Below are positions 7,882-16,975 of a stretch of DNA of 49,514 nt, in pieces. A program made the translations under genes and the position numbers. The DNA is from an uncultured Acetatifactor sp. Lineage in GTDB: Bacteria; Bacillota; Clostridia; Lachnospirales; Lachnospiraceae. The notes beneath the pieces were generated by a model. It made no database searches and had not been told where the DNA came from. It saw only the letters and a program-made list of their open reading frames with translations. Position 1 is the first letter of the stretch; each line of letters opens with the position of its first letter. The stretch covers positions 1 to 49,514 of the forward strand of contig CAKRUB010000024.1 of assembly GCA_934402375.1 (NCBI GenBank), read 5' to 3'.

Positions 7882-9105
7882 TTATAACATGTTCTCGCCC
7901 TGCTCCTGCATCTTCATGGCGCGAACCTTGCAGGACAGACCAAACAGGTTGATGAAGCCCTCTGCATCGTGGTGGTCGTAGAGATCACCGGTCGTGAAGG
8001 AAGCGATGCTCTCGTTGTACAGGGAGTAGGGAGAGGTCGTTCCTGCCTTGATGATATTGCCCTTGTAGAGCTTGAACTTTACTTCGCCGGTGACATACTT
8101 CTGAGTCTCCTCGATGAATGCCTGCTCTGCCTGACGAAGAGGTGTGAACCACTTGCCTTCATATACCAGGCTTGCAAAGCGGCTTCCGATTTCCTTCTTC
8201 ATGGCATAGGTGTCACGATCCAGAATAAGCTCCTCAAGCTGCTGATGCGCCTCCATAAGGATCGTTCCACCGGGTGTCTCGTACACACCGCGGGACTTCA
8301 TGCCGACAACACGGTTCTCAACGATGTCGATGATGCCGATGCCGTGCTTGCCGCCGAGCTCATTCAGGGTGGTAATGATCTCGGAAACCTTCATCTTCTT
8401 GCCGTTTACAGAGGTTGGCACGCCTTTTTCAAAGGTCATTGTCACATATTCGTCCTGATCGGGAGCCTTCTCGGGAGTTGTTCCGAGTACGAGCAGATGC
8501 TCGAAGTTAGGCTCATTTGCGGGATCCTCCAGCTCCAGTCCTTCATGGCTGATGTGCCAGATGTTCCTGTCGCGGCTGTAGGAGGAATCAGCGGAGAAGG
8601 GCAGATGGATACCATGTGCCTTGCAGTATTCGATTTCGGATTCACGGGAGTCCATCGTCCACTTGTCGTTTCTCCATGCAGCAATAATTTTAATATCGGG
8701 AGCAAGAGCCTTGATGCCCAGCTCAAAACGGATCTGGTCGTTTCCTTTTCCGGTCGCGCCATGGCAGATAGCGGTTGCGCCCTCCTTGCGGGCGATCTCA
8801 ACCAGCTTCTTTGCAATCAGAGGTCTTGCCATGGAAGTGCCGAGCAGATACTTGTTTTCATAGATAGCGTTTGCCTGTACGCAGGGAACGATGTAATCGT
8901 CACAGAATTCGTCGATGACGTTTTCGATGTACAGCTTGGAAGCGCCGCAGGACTTTGCACGCTCCTCAAGTCCGTCAAGCTCCTCAGCCTGTCCGCAGTC
9001 AACGCAGACACAGATAACTTCATAATCGAAGTTTTCCTTTAACCAGGGAATGATCGCGGTGGTATCGAGACCGCCGGAGTAAGCGAGAACAACCTTTTCT
9101 TTCAT
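7882..9105 (-). CDS. argG: argininosuccinate synthase
   Basis: A 407-residue enzyme that joins citrulline and aspartate using ATP, the penultimate step of arginine synthesis. The N-terminal ATP pyrophosphatase loop AYSGGLDTT and the conserved [10 protein letters not shown] and [12 protein letters not shown] segments are clear. Start ATG 9105 is chosen because GGAGG stands eight bases before it; the reading frame stays open upstream only through the AT-rich control region. argH and argF are not in the window. It is divergent from argC, across shared ARG-box-like sites. Confidence 0.97.
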   Translation of the reverse strand: MKEKVVLAYSGGLDTTAIIPWLKENFDYEVICVCVDCGQAEELDGLEERAKSCGASKLYIENVIDEFCDDYIVPCVQANAIYENKYLLGTSMARPLIAKKLVEIARKEGATAICHGATGKGNDQIRFELGIKALAPDIKIIAAWRNDKWTMDSRESEIEYCKAHGIHLPFSADSSYSRDRNIWHISHEGLELEDPANEPNFEHLLVLGTTPEKAPDQDEYVTMTFEKGVPTSVNGKKMKVSEIITTLNELGGKHGIGIIDIVENRVVGMKSRGVYETPGGTILMEAHQQLEELILDRDTYAMKKEIGSRFASLVYEGKWFTPLRQAEQAFIEETQKYVTGEVKFKLYKGNIIKAGTTSPYSLYNESIASFTTGDLYDHHDAEGFINLFGLSCKVRAMKMQEQGENML

Positions 9106-9148
9106 AAGTATAACCTCCATTAAGTTTTCAAATGTTTCATCTGAGAAC

Positions 9149-9177
9149 ACTATACAACAGAAAAAATGCAAATGCAA
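9149..9177 (-). promoter_or_regulatory. argG promoter
   Basis: Minus strand: -35 TTGCAT (9172-9177), 17-base spacer, -10 TATAGT (9149-9154). Positioned about 45 bases before the argG start. Confidence 0.65.
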
Positions 9178-9184
9178 GTAAAAA

Positions 9185-9275
9185 TATGAATAAATAATTT
9201 TAATTAATGCATAAAATGGCGTATAATATGCATAAAAATGAATAAAACAAGCAAAACAATGCATAAAGATACGAA
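9185..9275. promoter_or_regulatory. argR binding site: cluster of ARG-box-like operators (ArgR/AhrC)
   Basis: Between argG and argC, the best 18-base site is TATGCATAAAAATGAATA (9227-9244), close to the degenerate ARG box TNTGNATWWWWATNCANA. A second, weaker site is at 9258-9275 (AATGCATAAAGATACGAA). Half sites occur at 9185-9193 and 9207-9214. The cluster lies just upstream of both promoters, as expected for arginine-dependent repression of both operons by an ArgR hexamer. No argR gene is in the window. Confidence 0.6.
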
Positions 9276-9283
9276 AAAAGTAG

Positions 9284-9311
9284 TAGACATTTATGAAAAA
9301 AGTGGTATGAT
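9284..9311 (+). promoter_or_regulatory. argC operon promoter
   Basis: TAGACA (9284-9289), 16-base spacer, TATGAT (9306-9311), about 48 bases before argC, directly downstream of the ARG-box-like cluster. Confidence 0.6.
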
Positions 9312-9359
9312 TACAACAGAGAGTATTTTAATGTCCCGGTCGGACGGAAAGAGGAAGAG

Positions 9360-10418
9360 ATGATTAAGGTAGGTATTATCGGAGCGACAGGCTATGCCGG
9401 AGGCGAGCTTGTGCGCATTCTGGCGAATCATAAGGATGCAAAGATCATGTGGTTCGGTTCCAGAAGCTATATAGATAAGAAGTATTACGAGGTCTATCAG
9501 AACATGTTCCAGATCGTCGATGACATCTGTAAGGATGATAATCTGGCAGAGCTTGCGGAGCAGGTGGATGTCATCTTTACGGCAACGCCGCAGGGATTTC
9601 TGGCGGGGCTTCTCACGGAGGATATATTATCTAAGGTAAAGATTGTTGATCTGTCGGCGGACTTCCGCATCAAGGATGTCGCTGTCTATGAGAAGTGGTA
9701 CGGCATCGAGCATAAGTCGCCGCAGTTTATTCCGGAAGCGGTTTACGGGCTCTGCGAGATCAATAGGGACAAGGTAACGGAGCAGACGAGGCTTGTCGCG
9801 AACCCGGGCTGCTACACGACCTGTTCCATCCTGACGGCTTATCCGCTGGTAAAGGAGGGGCTGATCGACGTGGACACGCTGATCGTGGATGCGAAGTCCG
9901 GTACCTCCGGCGCAGGCAGAGGGGCGAAGGTGGCGAATCTGTTCTGCGAGGTCAATGAAAATATGAAGGCTTACGGCGTGGCGACCCACAGACATACGCC
10001 GGAGATTGAGGAACAGCTTGGCTATGCCGCAGGCAGTGAGGTGACGATCAACTTTACGCCCCATCTGGTTCCGATGAACCGGGGCATTCTTGTGACAGAA
10101 TATGCGAGCCTGAAAAAGAAAGCGGACGGAAGCCTGCCCGCATACGAAGAGATCAGGGCGGCATACGACAAATATTATGCGAAGGAGAAGTTTGTCCGCG
10201 TGCTGGAGAAGGGGCTGTGCCCGGAGACAAAATGGGTCGAGGGCAGCAACTATATCGATATTAATTTCGTGATTGATGAGCGGACCGGCCGTGTGATCAT
10301 GATGGGAGCCCTCGACAACCTTGTAAAGGGAGCTGCCGGTCAGGCGGTGCAGAACATGAACCTGCTGTTCGGGCTGCCGGAGAGCGAGGGACTGGAGCTG
10401 GTTCCCTGCTTCCCGTAG
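9360..10418 (+). CDS. argC: N-acetyl-gamma-glutamyl-phosphate reductase
   Basis: A 352-residue NADPH-dependent reductase that converts N-acetylglutamyl phosphate to the semialdehyde, third step of arginine synthesis. The nucleotide loop GATGYAGGELVR (residues 8-19), the active-site Cys151 in ANPGCYTT, and HRHTPEIEEQL are present. Length is typical. First gene of the operon argC-GNAT-argJ-argB-argD, with GGAAAGAGGAAGAG before its start. Confidence 0.97.
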   Translation: MIKVGIIGATGYAGGELVRILANHKDAKIMWFGSRSYIDKKYYEVYQNMFQIVDDICKDDNLAELAEQVDVIFTATPQGFLAGLLTEDILSKVKIVDLSADFRIKDVAVYEKWYGIEHKSPQFIPEAVYGLCEINRDKVTEQTRLVANPGCYTTCSILTAYPLVKEGLIDVDTLIVDAKSGTSGAGRGAKVANLFCEVNENMKAYGVATHRHTPEIEEQLGYAAGSEVTINFTPHLVPMNRGILVTEYASLKKKADGSLPAYEEIRAAYDKYYAKEKFVRVLEKGLCPETKWVEGSNYIDINFVIDERTGRVIMMGALDNLVKGAAGQAVQNMNLLFGLPESEGLELVPCFP

Positions 10419-10470
10419 GTGCGGGGCATAAGCGGTTTCAGTTACATAAAAAGTCGGAACGGAGAACAGT

Positions 10471-10935
10471 ATGAGTGAGAAAAACTACACGATCAGAACA
10501 ATGACGGCGGCGGACTACGACGGGCTGAAAAGCCTCTGGATGAGCATTCACGGCTTCGGCATCCGGAGCATCGATGACTCGAGAGAGGGCGTGGAGCGCT
10601 TCCTGAAAAGAAACCCGACGACGAGTGTGGTGGCTGTCTCGGAGGCGGGAGAGGTCGTCGGCGGTATCCTCTGTGGACATGACGGCAGACGCGGCTGTCT
10701 CTATCATGTCTGTGTGCGCGAGGATTTCCGCAGAAAGGGCATCGGAAAGGCAATGGTCGTCCACTGTATGAATGCACTGAAGGAGGAAGAGATCAACAAG
10801 GTCAGTCTGATCGCTTTCACGGTAAACGACATCGGAAATGCATTCTGGAACTGCATCGGCTGGACGAAGCGGGAGGATCTGAATTACTATGACTTCACGC
10901 TGAATGAGGCAAATATTACGGCATTTAACAAATAA
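10471..10935 (+). CDS. GNAT-family acetyltransferase within the arginine operon
   Basis: A 154-residue acetyltransferase with motif A VREDFRRKGIGKAMV (about residues 80-94) and a later VNDIGNAFWNCIGW segment. It sits between argC and argJ with short gaps, so a role in arginine metabolism is likely by context. It might be a short-form N-acetylglutamate synthase or a replenishing acetyltransferase, but the sequence alone does not show glutamate specificity, and ArgJ can supply that activity itself. Substrate remains open. Confidence 0.82.
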   Translation: MSEKNYTIRTMTAADYDGLKSLWMSIHGFGIRSIDDSREGVERFLKRNPTTSVVAVSEAGEVVGGILCGHDGRRGCLYHVCVREDFRRKGIGKAMVVHCMNALKEEEINKVSLIAFTVNDIGNAFWNCIGWTKREDLNYYDFTLNEANITAFNK

Positions 10936-10971
10936 AGGAAATATGCGCGGGAGCGCGGAAAGAGGAATAGG

Positions 10972-12195
10972 ATGAAGCAGATCGAGGGCGGCGTGACCGC
11001 AGCAAAGGGATTTGAGGCAGCAGGCGTGGAGGCAGGCGTAAAATATCAGAACCGGAAGGACATGGCGATGATTTACAGCAAGGTGCCCTGTAAGGTGGCG
11101 GGAACCTTTACGACCAATATTGTAAAGGCGGCTCCGGTACAGTGGGATAAGCAGATCGTGGAGCATTCCGCGTTCGTGCAGGCGGTGGTCGTCAACTCCG
11201 GCGTGGCGAATGCGGCTACCGGCAGACAGGGTCTGGAATGCTGTAAGACAGAGGCGGAATACACGGGTAAGCTGCTCGGAATCCCGACAGACGCGGTGCT
11301 TGTGGCATCTACGGGTGTCATCGGAAACCAGCTCCCGGTCGATAAGATCACGGCGGGCATTGAGAAGCTGGCGGCGGAAAAGGCAGCGACGACAGAGGCA
11401 GGACTGGACGCGGCGAAGGCAATCATGACGACAGATACTGTTCATAAGCAGATTGCAGTGCAGTTTGAGGTCGGTGGGAAAACGGCGACCATGGGAGCGA
11501 TGTGCAAGGGCTCCGGCATGATTCACCCCAACATGTGCACCATGCTCGGCTTTGTCACAACGGATGTGAATATTTCAAAGGAAATGCTGCAGAAGGCGGT
11601 GAGCGCGGCAGTTGTGGATTCCTTTAACATGATTTCCGTGGACGGCGATACATCCACCAACGATACGCTGCTGGTGCTGGCTAACGGACAGGCAGACAAC
11701 GGCGAGATCGCGGCAGCCGGTGAGGACTATGATGCCTTCTGCGAGGCGCTCGGCTTTGTGACGAAATATCTTGCGAGAAAGATGGCGGGAGACGGCGAAG
11801 GAGCGACCTGTCTGTTCGAGGCAAAGGTGGTCGGAGCGGCGACGAAGGAGGACGCGCGTATTCTGGCGAGATCGGTTGTCAGCTCGTCCCTCTCCAAGGC
11901 GGCTATCTACGGACATGACGCGAATTTCGGGCGTTTTCTGTGCGCGCTGGGCTACTCCGGTGCAGTTTTTGACCCTGAAAACGTGGATCTCTATTTTGAG
12001 AGCCAGTCCGGCAAGATCCTGATTTTCAGCAAGGGAGCTGCCTGTGACTACAGCGAGGAGGAAGCGACAAAGATTCTCTCCGACCCCGAGGTGACGATTC
12101 TCGCGGACATGCACATGGGCGAGGCGGAGGCAACCGCATGGGGCTGTGATCTCAGTTATGACTATGTGAAGATCAACGCGGACTACAGAAGCTGA
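10972..12195 (+). CDS. argJ: bifunctional glutamate N-acetyltransferase / amino-acid acetyltransferase (ornithine acetyltransferase)
   Basis: A 407-residue self-cleaving N-terminal-nucleophile enzyme. It moves the acetyl group from acetylornithine to glutamate, and in bifunctional forms also acetylates glutamate from acetyl-CoA. The autocleavage site is MCTMLGF; Thr190 would become the N-terminal nucleophile of the beta chain. KGSGMIHPNM before it and the NDT motif (TSTNDTLL) after it are conserved. The residue before Thr is Cys rather than the more common Ala. Whether it is mono- or bifunctional cannot be decided here. Confidence 0.96.
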   Translation: MKQIEGGVTAAKGFEAAGVEAGVKYQNRKDMAMIYSKVPCKVAGTFTTNIVKAAPVQWDKQIVEHSAFVQAVVVNSGVANAATGRQGLECCKTEAEYTGKLLGIPTDAVLVASTGVIGNQLPVDKITAGIEKLAAEKAATTEAGLDAAKAIMTTDTVHKQIAVQFEVGGKTATMGAMCKGSGMIHPNMCTMLGFVTTDVNISKEMLQKAVSAAVVDSFNMISVDGDTSTNDTLLVLANGQADNGEIAAAGEDYDAFCEALGFVTKYLARKMAGDGEGATCLFEAKVVGAATKEDARILARSVVSSSLSKAAIYGHDANFGRFLCALGYSGAVFDPENVDLYFESQSGKILIFSKGAACDYSEEEATKILSDPEVTILADMHMGEAEATAWGCDLSYDYVKINADYRS

Positions 12196-12245
12196 CGGAA
12201 ATGGCGAAGGCTTTGGAATAATCAGGAAGGAAAACATAAAAAAGC

Positions 12246-13172
12246 ATGGAAAAGGATATGGAAAAGGTACTGGCAAAGGCGGAGGTGCTGATCGAGGCTT
12301 TGCCCTACATACAGAGATTTAACAGGAAGATCATCGTTGTGAAATACGGCGGCAGCGCCATGAGCAACGAGGAGCTCCAGAAGAATGTCATCAAGGACGT
12401 AACGCTTTTAAAGCTGGTAGGCTTTAAGCCGATCATCGTGCACGGAGGCGGCAAGGAGATCAGCCGCTGGGTCGGCAAGGTCGGCAAGGAGGCGAAGTTC
12501 GTCAACGGTCTGCGTGTCACGGATGCCGAGACGATGGAAATCGCCGAGATGGTTCTGAATAAGGTCAACAAAAGTCTTGTGACCATGGTGGAGGAGCTCG
12601 GCGTCAAGGCGGTCGGCATCAGCGGCAAGGACGGCGGACTGCTGCAGGTGGAGAAGAAATATTCCGACGGACAGGACATCGGCTTTGTCGGCGAGATCAC
12701 GAAGGTCGATCCCAAGGTGCTGTACGATCTGCTGGAGAAGGATTTCCTGCCGATCATTGCGCCCATCGGAATGGATGATAATTTTAATACCTATAATATC
12801 AATGCGGATGACGCTGCCTGTGCGATCGCAAAGGCGGTGAGCGCGGAGAAGCTGGCATTCCTGACGGACATCGAGGGACTGTACAAGGACATCAACGACA
12901 AGTCTACGTTCATATCGAGACTGACCGCCAGCGAGGCGGAGGAACTGATTTCCGGCGGCTTCATCGGCGGCGGTATGCTGCCGAAGCTGAACAACTGTAC
13001 CTCAGCCATCAAGAGCGGAGTCAGCAGAGTACATATTCTGGATGGACGTGTGCCGCACTGTCTGCTTCTGGAGATCTTTACCAAACAGGGTATCGGAACG
13101 GCAATCATTTCCGATGAGGATAACCTGGCAACGGGAACCAGACGGGATAAGTTCTGCACCGAGAACGATTAG
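12246..13172 (+). CDS. argB: acetylglutamate kinase
   Basis: A 308-residue amino-acid kinase that phosphorylates N-acetylglutamate. Motifs: VKYGGSAM (phosphate loop), VHGGGKEIS (substrate loop), [10 protein letters not shown] and the C-terminal GGGMLPKL. The protein starts with a helix of about 25 residues ([19 protein letters not shown]) before the first strand. This extension is the hallmark of the arginine-inhibited, hexameric class, so feedback inhibition by arginine is expected. AGGAAGG lies 15 bases before ATG 12246; a second ATG at 12258 is also possible. Confidence 0.96.
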   Translation: MEKDMEKVLAKAEVLIEALPYIQRFNRKIIVVKYGGSAMSNEELQKNVIKDVTLLKLVGFKPIIVHGGGKEISRWVGKVGKEAKFVNGLRVTDAETMEIAEMVLNKVNKSLVTMVEELGVKAVGISGKDGGLLQVEKKYSDGQDIGFVGEITKVDPKVLYDLLEKDFLPIIAPIGMDDNFNTYNINADDAACAIAKAVSAEKLAFLTDIEGLYKDINDKSTFISRLTASEAEELISGGFIGGGMLPKLNNCTSAIKSGVSRVHILDGRVPHCLLLEIFTKQGIGTAIISDEDNLATGTRRDKFCTEND

Positions 13173-13195
13173 ATTGGAAGAAAGGTGTGCAAGCT

Positions 13196-14386
13196 ATGAA
13201 TATGCAGGAATATATTGAGGATGCGGAGAGCGCTTTGCTCCATACCTACAACCGTTATCAGATCGTGCTGGACAAGGGTGAGGGCGTCTGGCTCTATGAC
13301 CTTGACGGAAAGAAATATCTGGACTTTGTGGCGGGAATCGCCGTTTTTGCGCTCGGCTACCACAACGAGGAGTACAACGACGCGCTTAAGGGACAGATCG
13401 ACAAGCTGATACATACCTCGAACTATTATTATAATGTACCTGCGGTTGAGGCAGCAAAGAAGATCAAGAAGGTATCCGGCATGGACAGGGTATTCTTCAC
13501 GAACTCGGGAGCCGAGGCGGTTGAGGGTGCGCTGAAGGCAGCGCGGAAATATGCTTATCTGAAGGATGGCAGGACAGACCATGAAATCATTGCCATGAAC
13601 CATTCCTTCCACGGGCGGACCATGGGAGCGCTGGCAGTCACCGGAAACCCGAAGTACCGGGAGGCATTTGAACCCCTGATCGGCAATATCCGCTTTGCAG
13701 AGTTGAACGACATTGAGAGCGTCAGGGCACAGCTCACCGATAGAACCTGTGCGATCCTTCTTGAGACCGTACAGGGAGAGGGAGGTCTTCGTCCGGCGAC
13801 AGAGGAATTTCTGAAAGAAGTGCGCGCGATCTGTGACGAGCGGGATATTCTTCTGATTCTGGATGAGATTCAGTGCGGAATGGGCAGAACCGGCTACATG
13901 TATGCATGGCAGAAGTATGGCATTAAGCCGGACATCATGACAACGGCGAAGGCGCTCGGCTGTGGTGTGCCGGTCGGTGCATTTCTCATGACAGAGAAGG
14001 TCGCACAGCACTCTCTTGCGGCGGGCGATCACGGAACGACCTACGGCGGAAATCCTCTCGCCTGTGCCGCGGTGGAAAAAGTGCTTGATTTATTCGAGAG
14101 GAACCATATAATAGAAAATGTGAGAGAGGTTGCGCCTTATCTGGAAAAGCGGCTGGATGAGCTCAAGGAAAAATATGACTGTATTGTGGAACGCCGCGGG
14201 GCGGGGCTGATGCAGGGACTCGTCTTTGACAGGCCGGTCGGTGAGATCATTAACCGGGCATTGGAAAACGGTCTGATCCTGATCAACGCCGGAGCCGATA
14301 TTATCCGCTTTGTGCCTCCTCTTGTCATCACAAAGGAAAACGTAGATGAGATGATTTCTATTCTGGATGGTTGTATCGGGAGTTAA
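13196..14386 (+). CDS. argD: acetylornithine aminotransferase
   Basis: A 396-residue class III PLP aminotransferase making acetylornithine from the semialdehyde and glutamate. Visible: TNSGAEAVEGALK (PLP phosphate loop), HSFHGRTMGAL, DEIQCGMGRTG with the PLP-contacting Asp, and the Schiff-base lysine K252 in TTAKALGCG. ATG 13196 is preferred over GTG 13187 because GAAAGG is ten bases upstream of it. A solute-binding protein gene follows after two bases. Confidence 0.95.
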   Translation: MNMQEYIEDAESALLHTYNRYQIVLDKGEGVWLYDLDGKKYLDFVAGIAVFALGYHNEEYNDALKGQIDKLIHTSNYYYNVPAVEAAKKIKKVSGMDRVFFTNSGAEAVEGALKAARKYAYLKDGRTDHEIIAMNHSFHGRTMGALAVTGNPKYREAFEPLIGNIRFAELNDIESVRAQLTDRTCAILLETVQGEGGLRPATEEFLKEVRAICDERDILLILDEIQCGMGRTGYMYAWQKYGIKPDIMTTAKALGCGVPVGAFLMTEKVAQHSLAAGDHGTTYGGNPLACAAVEKVLDLFERNHIIENVREVAPYLEKRLDELKEKYDCIVERRGAGLMQGLVFDRPVGEIINRALENGLILINAGADIIRFVPPLVITKENVDEMISILDGCIGS

Positions 14387-14388
14387 GT

Positions 14389-15789
14389 ATGCATTTTAAA
14401 AAGAGACTGATCGCAGTGGCAGCAGTTGCAGTTTTTGCTGCCGCTGTTCTTTATGGGAGTACGAGAGACTGGAACGCCGAGCCGGAGGTTGGGCGTACTT
14501 TGTCGTGGTTTGACAGAAAAGATACGATTTATTTCTGGTATTCCGACGAGACAATGACGAATTTTGTGAACAGTGCCGCAGTGGCGTTCGGGGAGCGAGA
14601 GGATGTGCATGTTATTCCGGTGCTTGCCTCGGGAAGCGAATACCTCGAGGAACTGAATAAAGCGTCTGTCGAGAACCAACAGCTGCCGGATGTCTATATG
14701 ATCAGTCATGACTCGCTGGAGAAGGCATATCTGGCGGGGCTGGCGGAGGAGATCGACGATGTGCAGGGAGTCTGCGATACGGCGCATTTTCCGGCAGCAG
14801 CGTTGTCGGCAGTGTCCTACCACGGAAAGACGGTTGCCTATCCGCTTTCCTTCGAGACGAGCGCGTTAATCTACAATGACACATATCTGCAGGAATGGGC
14901 GGCACAGATTGCACAGAAGGATCTGCTCGGCGACGGAACCGAGGACGGTGTACCTGAGGAGAACTCTGATGGGATCGCGGTGGATGAGACACAGCTTGCT
15001 GCAAAGACGGAAGAATATTATGCAAAGGCTGTTCCGCAGACCATGGATGATATTCTGAACATTGCGGACACGTTTGACGTGCCGGAGGGTGTTGAGGGCG
15101 TGCTGAAATGGGATGTGTCGGACATTTTTTACAATTATTGGTTTGTCGGCAATTATATGATTGTCGGCGGAGATGCCGGGGACGACGAGACGCAGATCAA
15201 TATCGATAACCCGGAGACAATCGCCTGCCTTGAGGTGTACAAGGCGTTGAACCAGTTTTTCTTCATTGAGTCCGACACGGTCAGCTATGAGTCTGTTTTG
15301 CAGGACTTCATTGATGGAAAGACGGTGTTTACCATTGCGACCACAGATGCGGTACAGAGACTTGCACAGGCAAAGTCAGTGGGTGAGCTTGCGTTTGACT
15401 ACGGTGTGGCAATGATGCCGGATGTCAGCGAAGAACTGCAGAGCCGCTCTATGTCGGTGACAAATGCTGTCGCGGTCAATGGTTATTCCCAGCATAAGGA
15501 GCTGGCGAATAGATTTGCAGCTTATCTGGTCGATGAATGTGCAGATTCCCTGTACGACAGGACGGGAAAGGCGCCTGCAAATCTTTACGCAGCTGCGGAG
15601 GCGGGATCGTTGGCGATTTTTAAAATGGAATATGCGGAAAGTGTACCGCTCCCGAAGATGATGGAGACAGGTAATTTCTGGCTGCAACTGGAAAGACTGT
15701 TCGCAAAGGTGTGGAACGGTGAGGATGTAACGGCGCAGGTACAGGAGCTGGCAGCGCAGATTACCGCCCAGACAAGCGCGGTGCAATAG
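14389..15789 (+). CDS. orphan extracellular solute-binding protein
   Basis: A 466-residue protein resembling family 1 (sugar-type) ABC substrate-binding proteins: an N-terminal KKR plus hydrophobic segment, then TIYFWYSDETMTNFVNSAA and DVYMISHDSLEKAYLAGL, the usual lobe I elements. It has no lipobox cysteine, so it is either secreted or held by an uncleaved N-terminal helix, unusual for a Gram-positive binding protein. It starts two bases after argD (GGGAG six bases before ATG), so it is in the arginine operon, and no permease or ATPase gene is nearby. Ligand unknown. Confidence 0.8.
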   Translation: MHFKKRLIAVAAVAVFAAAVLYGSTRDWNAEPEVGRTLSWFDRKDTIYFWYSDETMTNFVNSAAVAFGEREDVHVIPVLASGSEYLEELNKASVENQQLPDVYMISHDSLEKAYLAGLAEEIDDVQGVCDTAHFPAAALSAVSYHGKTVAYPLSFETSALIYNDTYLQEWAAQIAQKDLLGDGTEDGVPEENSDGIAVDETQLAAKTEEYYAKAVPQTMDDILNIADTFDVPEGVEGVLKWDVSDIFYNYWFVGNYMIVGGDAGDDETQINIDNPETIACLEVYKALNQFFFIESDTVSYESVLQDFIDGKTVFTIATTDAVQRLAQAKSVGELAFDYGVAMMPDVSEELQSRSMSVTNAVAVNGYSQHKELANRFAAYLVDECADSLYDRTGKAPANLYAAAEAGSLAIFKMEYAESVPLPKMMETGNFWLQLERLFAKVWNGEDVTAQVQELAAQITAQTSAVQ

Positions 15790-15800
15790 ATACATAAAAG

Positions 15801-15864
15801 AACCAATCTTAGGATACACTGTAAAAAACAGGAGAAGGAGAGTGTATTCCATGATTGGTTTTTT
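15801..15864 (+). promoter_or_regulatory. long hairpin around the ribosome site and start codon of the YdcZ-type gene
   Basis: Arms 15801-15820 and 15841-15860 are complementary at 17 of 20 positions (AACCAATC pairs with GATTGGTT, ATACACT with AGTGTAT). The 20-base loop holds the AAGGAG ribosome site; the right arm holds the ATG (15851). Six T residues (15859-15864) follow the stem, as in an intrinsic terminator. It could end the arginine transcript, gate translation of the transporter, or both. Confidence 0.6.
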
Positions 15865-16282
15865 CATTGCACTGATTTCCGGTGTGCTGATGAGTGTGCA
15901 GGGAGTTTTTAACACACAGGTCACAAAGGCATCTTCCATCTGGGCGGCGAGCGCGTTCGTCCAGCTGTCGGCTCTGATCGTCTGCCTGGGGGCATGGCTC
16001 TTTACGGACAGAAGCAATCTCTTGCAGGTTTTTCAGGTGCAGCCGAAATATATGCTGCTCGGAGGTGCAATCGGCGCATTTATCACCTATACCGTTATCC
16101 GCAGTATGGATATGCTGGGACCGGCGAAGGCAGTCATGCTCATCGTTGTCGCGCAGCTGCTGGTGGCATATCTGATTGAACTTCTGGGATGGTTCGGTGT
16201 TGAGAAGCAGCCGTGGGACTGGAGAAAGGCAATCGGAATGGCTGTAGCGATTATCGGTATCGTAATTTTTAAGTGGAAGTAA
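15851..16282 (+). CDS. DMT-superfamily transporter, YdcZ/DUF606 type
   Basis: A 143-residue membrane protein with five hydrophobic segments (starting IGFFIALISGVLMSVQGVFNTQ and ending MAVAIIGIVIFKWK). It matches the half-size YdcZ-like branch of the drug/metabolite transporter superfamily. Such proteins probably act as dimers; substrates are largely unknown. ATG 15851 is chosen because AAGGAG lies ten bases upstream; GTG 15842 would be too close to it. The start codon is inside a long hairpin. Confidence 0.85.
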   Translation: MIGFFIALISGVLMSVQGVFNTQVTKASSIWAASAFVQLSALIVCLGAWLFTDRSNLLQVFQVQPKYMLLGGAIGAFITYTVIRSMDMLGPAKAVMLIVVAQLLVAYLIELLGWFGVEKQPWDWRKAIGMAVAIIGIVIFKWK

Positions 16283-16372
16283 ATATTTTTGCAAAGTGGC
16301 TTGTAAAAAGAATTCGATTCCACTACAATAAAATAATCAGCATAGAGAGGCAAGCCCTGAAAGAGAGGGACT

Positions 16373-16957
16373 ATGTTGAACAAAATAAAAACAAAGGCTG
16401 CGATATGCAGTCTTGCTTTGCTTGTTTTTCTTCCCGGCTGCGGAAGAAAACCGGACGGGCTGGAGCTGATCGGCGAAATACAGCCGGAAACTGTGGATGT
16501 AACGGAGCAATCGGCAGAGGAACCGATACCGGAGCCTGTGGCGGAGATTTTTGTACATGTCTGCGGTGCAGTGAAGGAACCGGGGGTGGTGCGGCTTCCG
16601 GAGGACAGCAGGGCGGCTGACGCGCTCACTGCGGCAGGAGGTTTCCGGGAGGATGCAGCCCAGGACGCCGTAAATCTGGCGGCGAGGCTGACGGATGGCG
16701 AGAAACTGTATTTTCCAACCGTGGAGGAAGCGGCCATGCCGGCGCCGGAGAACGATACGATCGGTCTGGTCAACATCAATACGGCTGATAAGGAAGCACT
16801 GTGCAGCCTGCCCGGCATCGGGGAGGCAAAGGCGGAGGACATTCTGCGCTACAGGGAGGAGAACGGCTTCTTTGGCAGCTGTGAAGATATTATGCTGGTG
16901 CCGGGGATCAAGACGAGCGTTTATAATAAGATCAAAGAAAAAATAACAGTAAAATAA
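16373..16957 (+). CDS. comEA: ComEA-family DNA-binding lipoprotein
   Basis: A 194-residue exported protein. A signal peptide ends in a lipobox-like FLPGC (Cys23), suggesting lipid anchoring. It is followed by a Pro/Glu-rich linker, an SLBB domain (FVHVCGAVKEPGVVRLP, residues 60-120) and a C-terminal helix-hairpin-helix pair (VNINTADKEALCSLPGIGEAKAEDI, then DIMLVPGIKTSVYNKI). ComEA binds incoming double-stranded DNA on the cell surface and hands it to ComEC. comEC is 3 kb downstream, separated by a two-component system and a GerMN lipoprotein. Confidence 0.93.
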   Translation: MLNKIKTKAAICSLALLVFLPGCGRKPDGLELIGEIQPETVDVTEQSAEEPIPEPVAEIFVHVCGAVKEPGVVRLPEDSRAADALTAAGGFREDAAQDAVNLAARLTDGEKLYFPTVEEAAMPAPENDTIGLVNINTADKEALCSLPGIGEAKAEDILRYREENGFFGSCEDIMLVPGIKTSVYNKIKEKITVK

Positions 16958-16975
16958 TGAGAGGGCAGTTGTGAG

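Noticed and set aside
7969..9042. Long open frame on the plus strand opposite argG
   Set aside because: It mirrors the codon structure of argG, has no ribosome site and resembles no protein; argG is unambiguous.
9106..9264. N-terminal extension of argG to an upstream ATG
   Set aside because: The extension would be encoded by the AT-rich promoter and operator region; the conserved enzyme start and a GGAGG site are at 9105.
10438..11526. 362-codon minus-strand frame across the GNAT and argJ genes
   Set aside because: Shadow of two clear plus-strand genes, Cys/Arg/His-rich with no motif.
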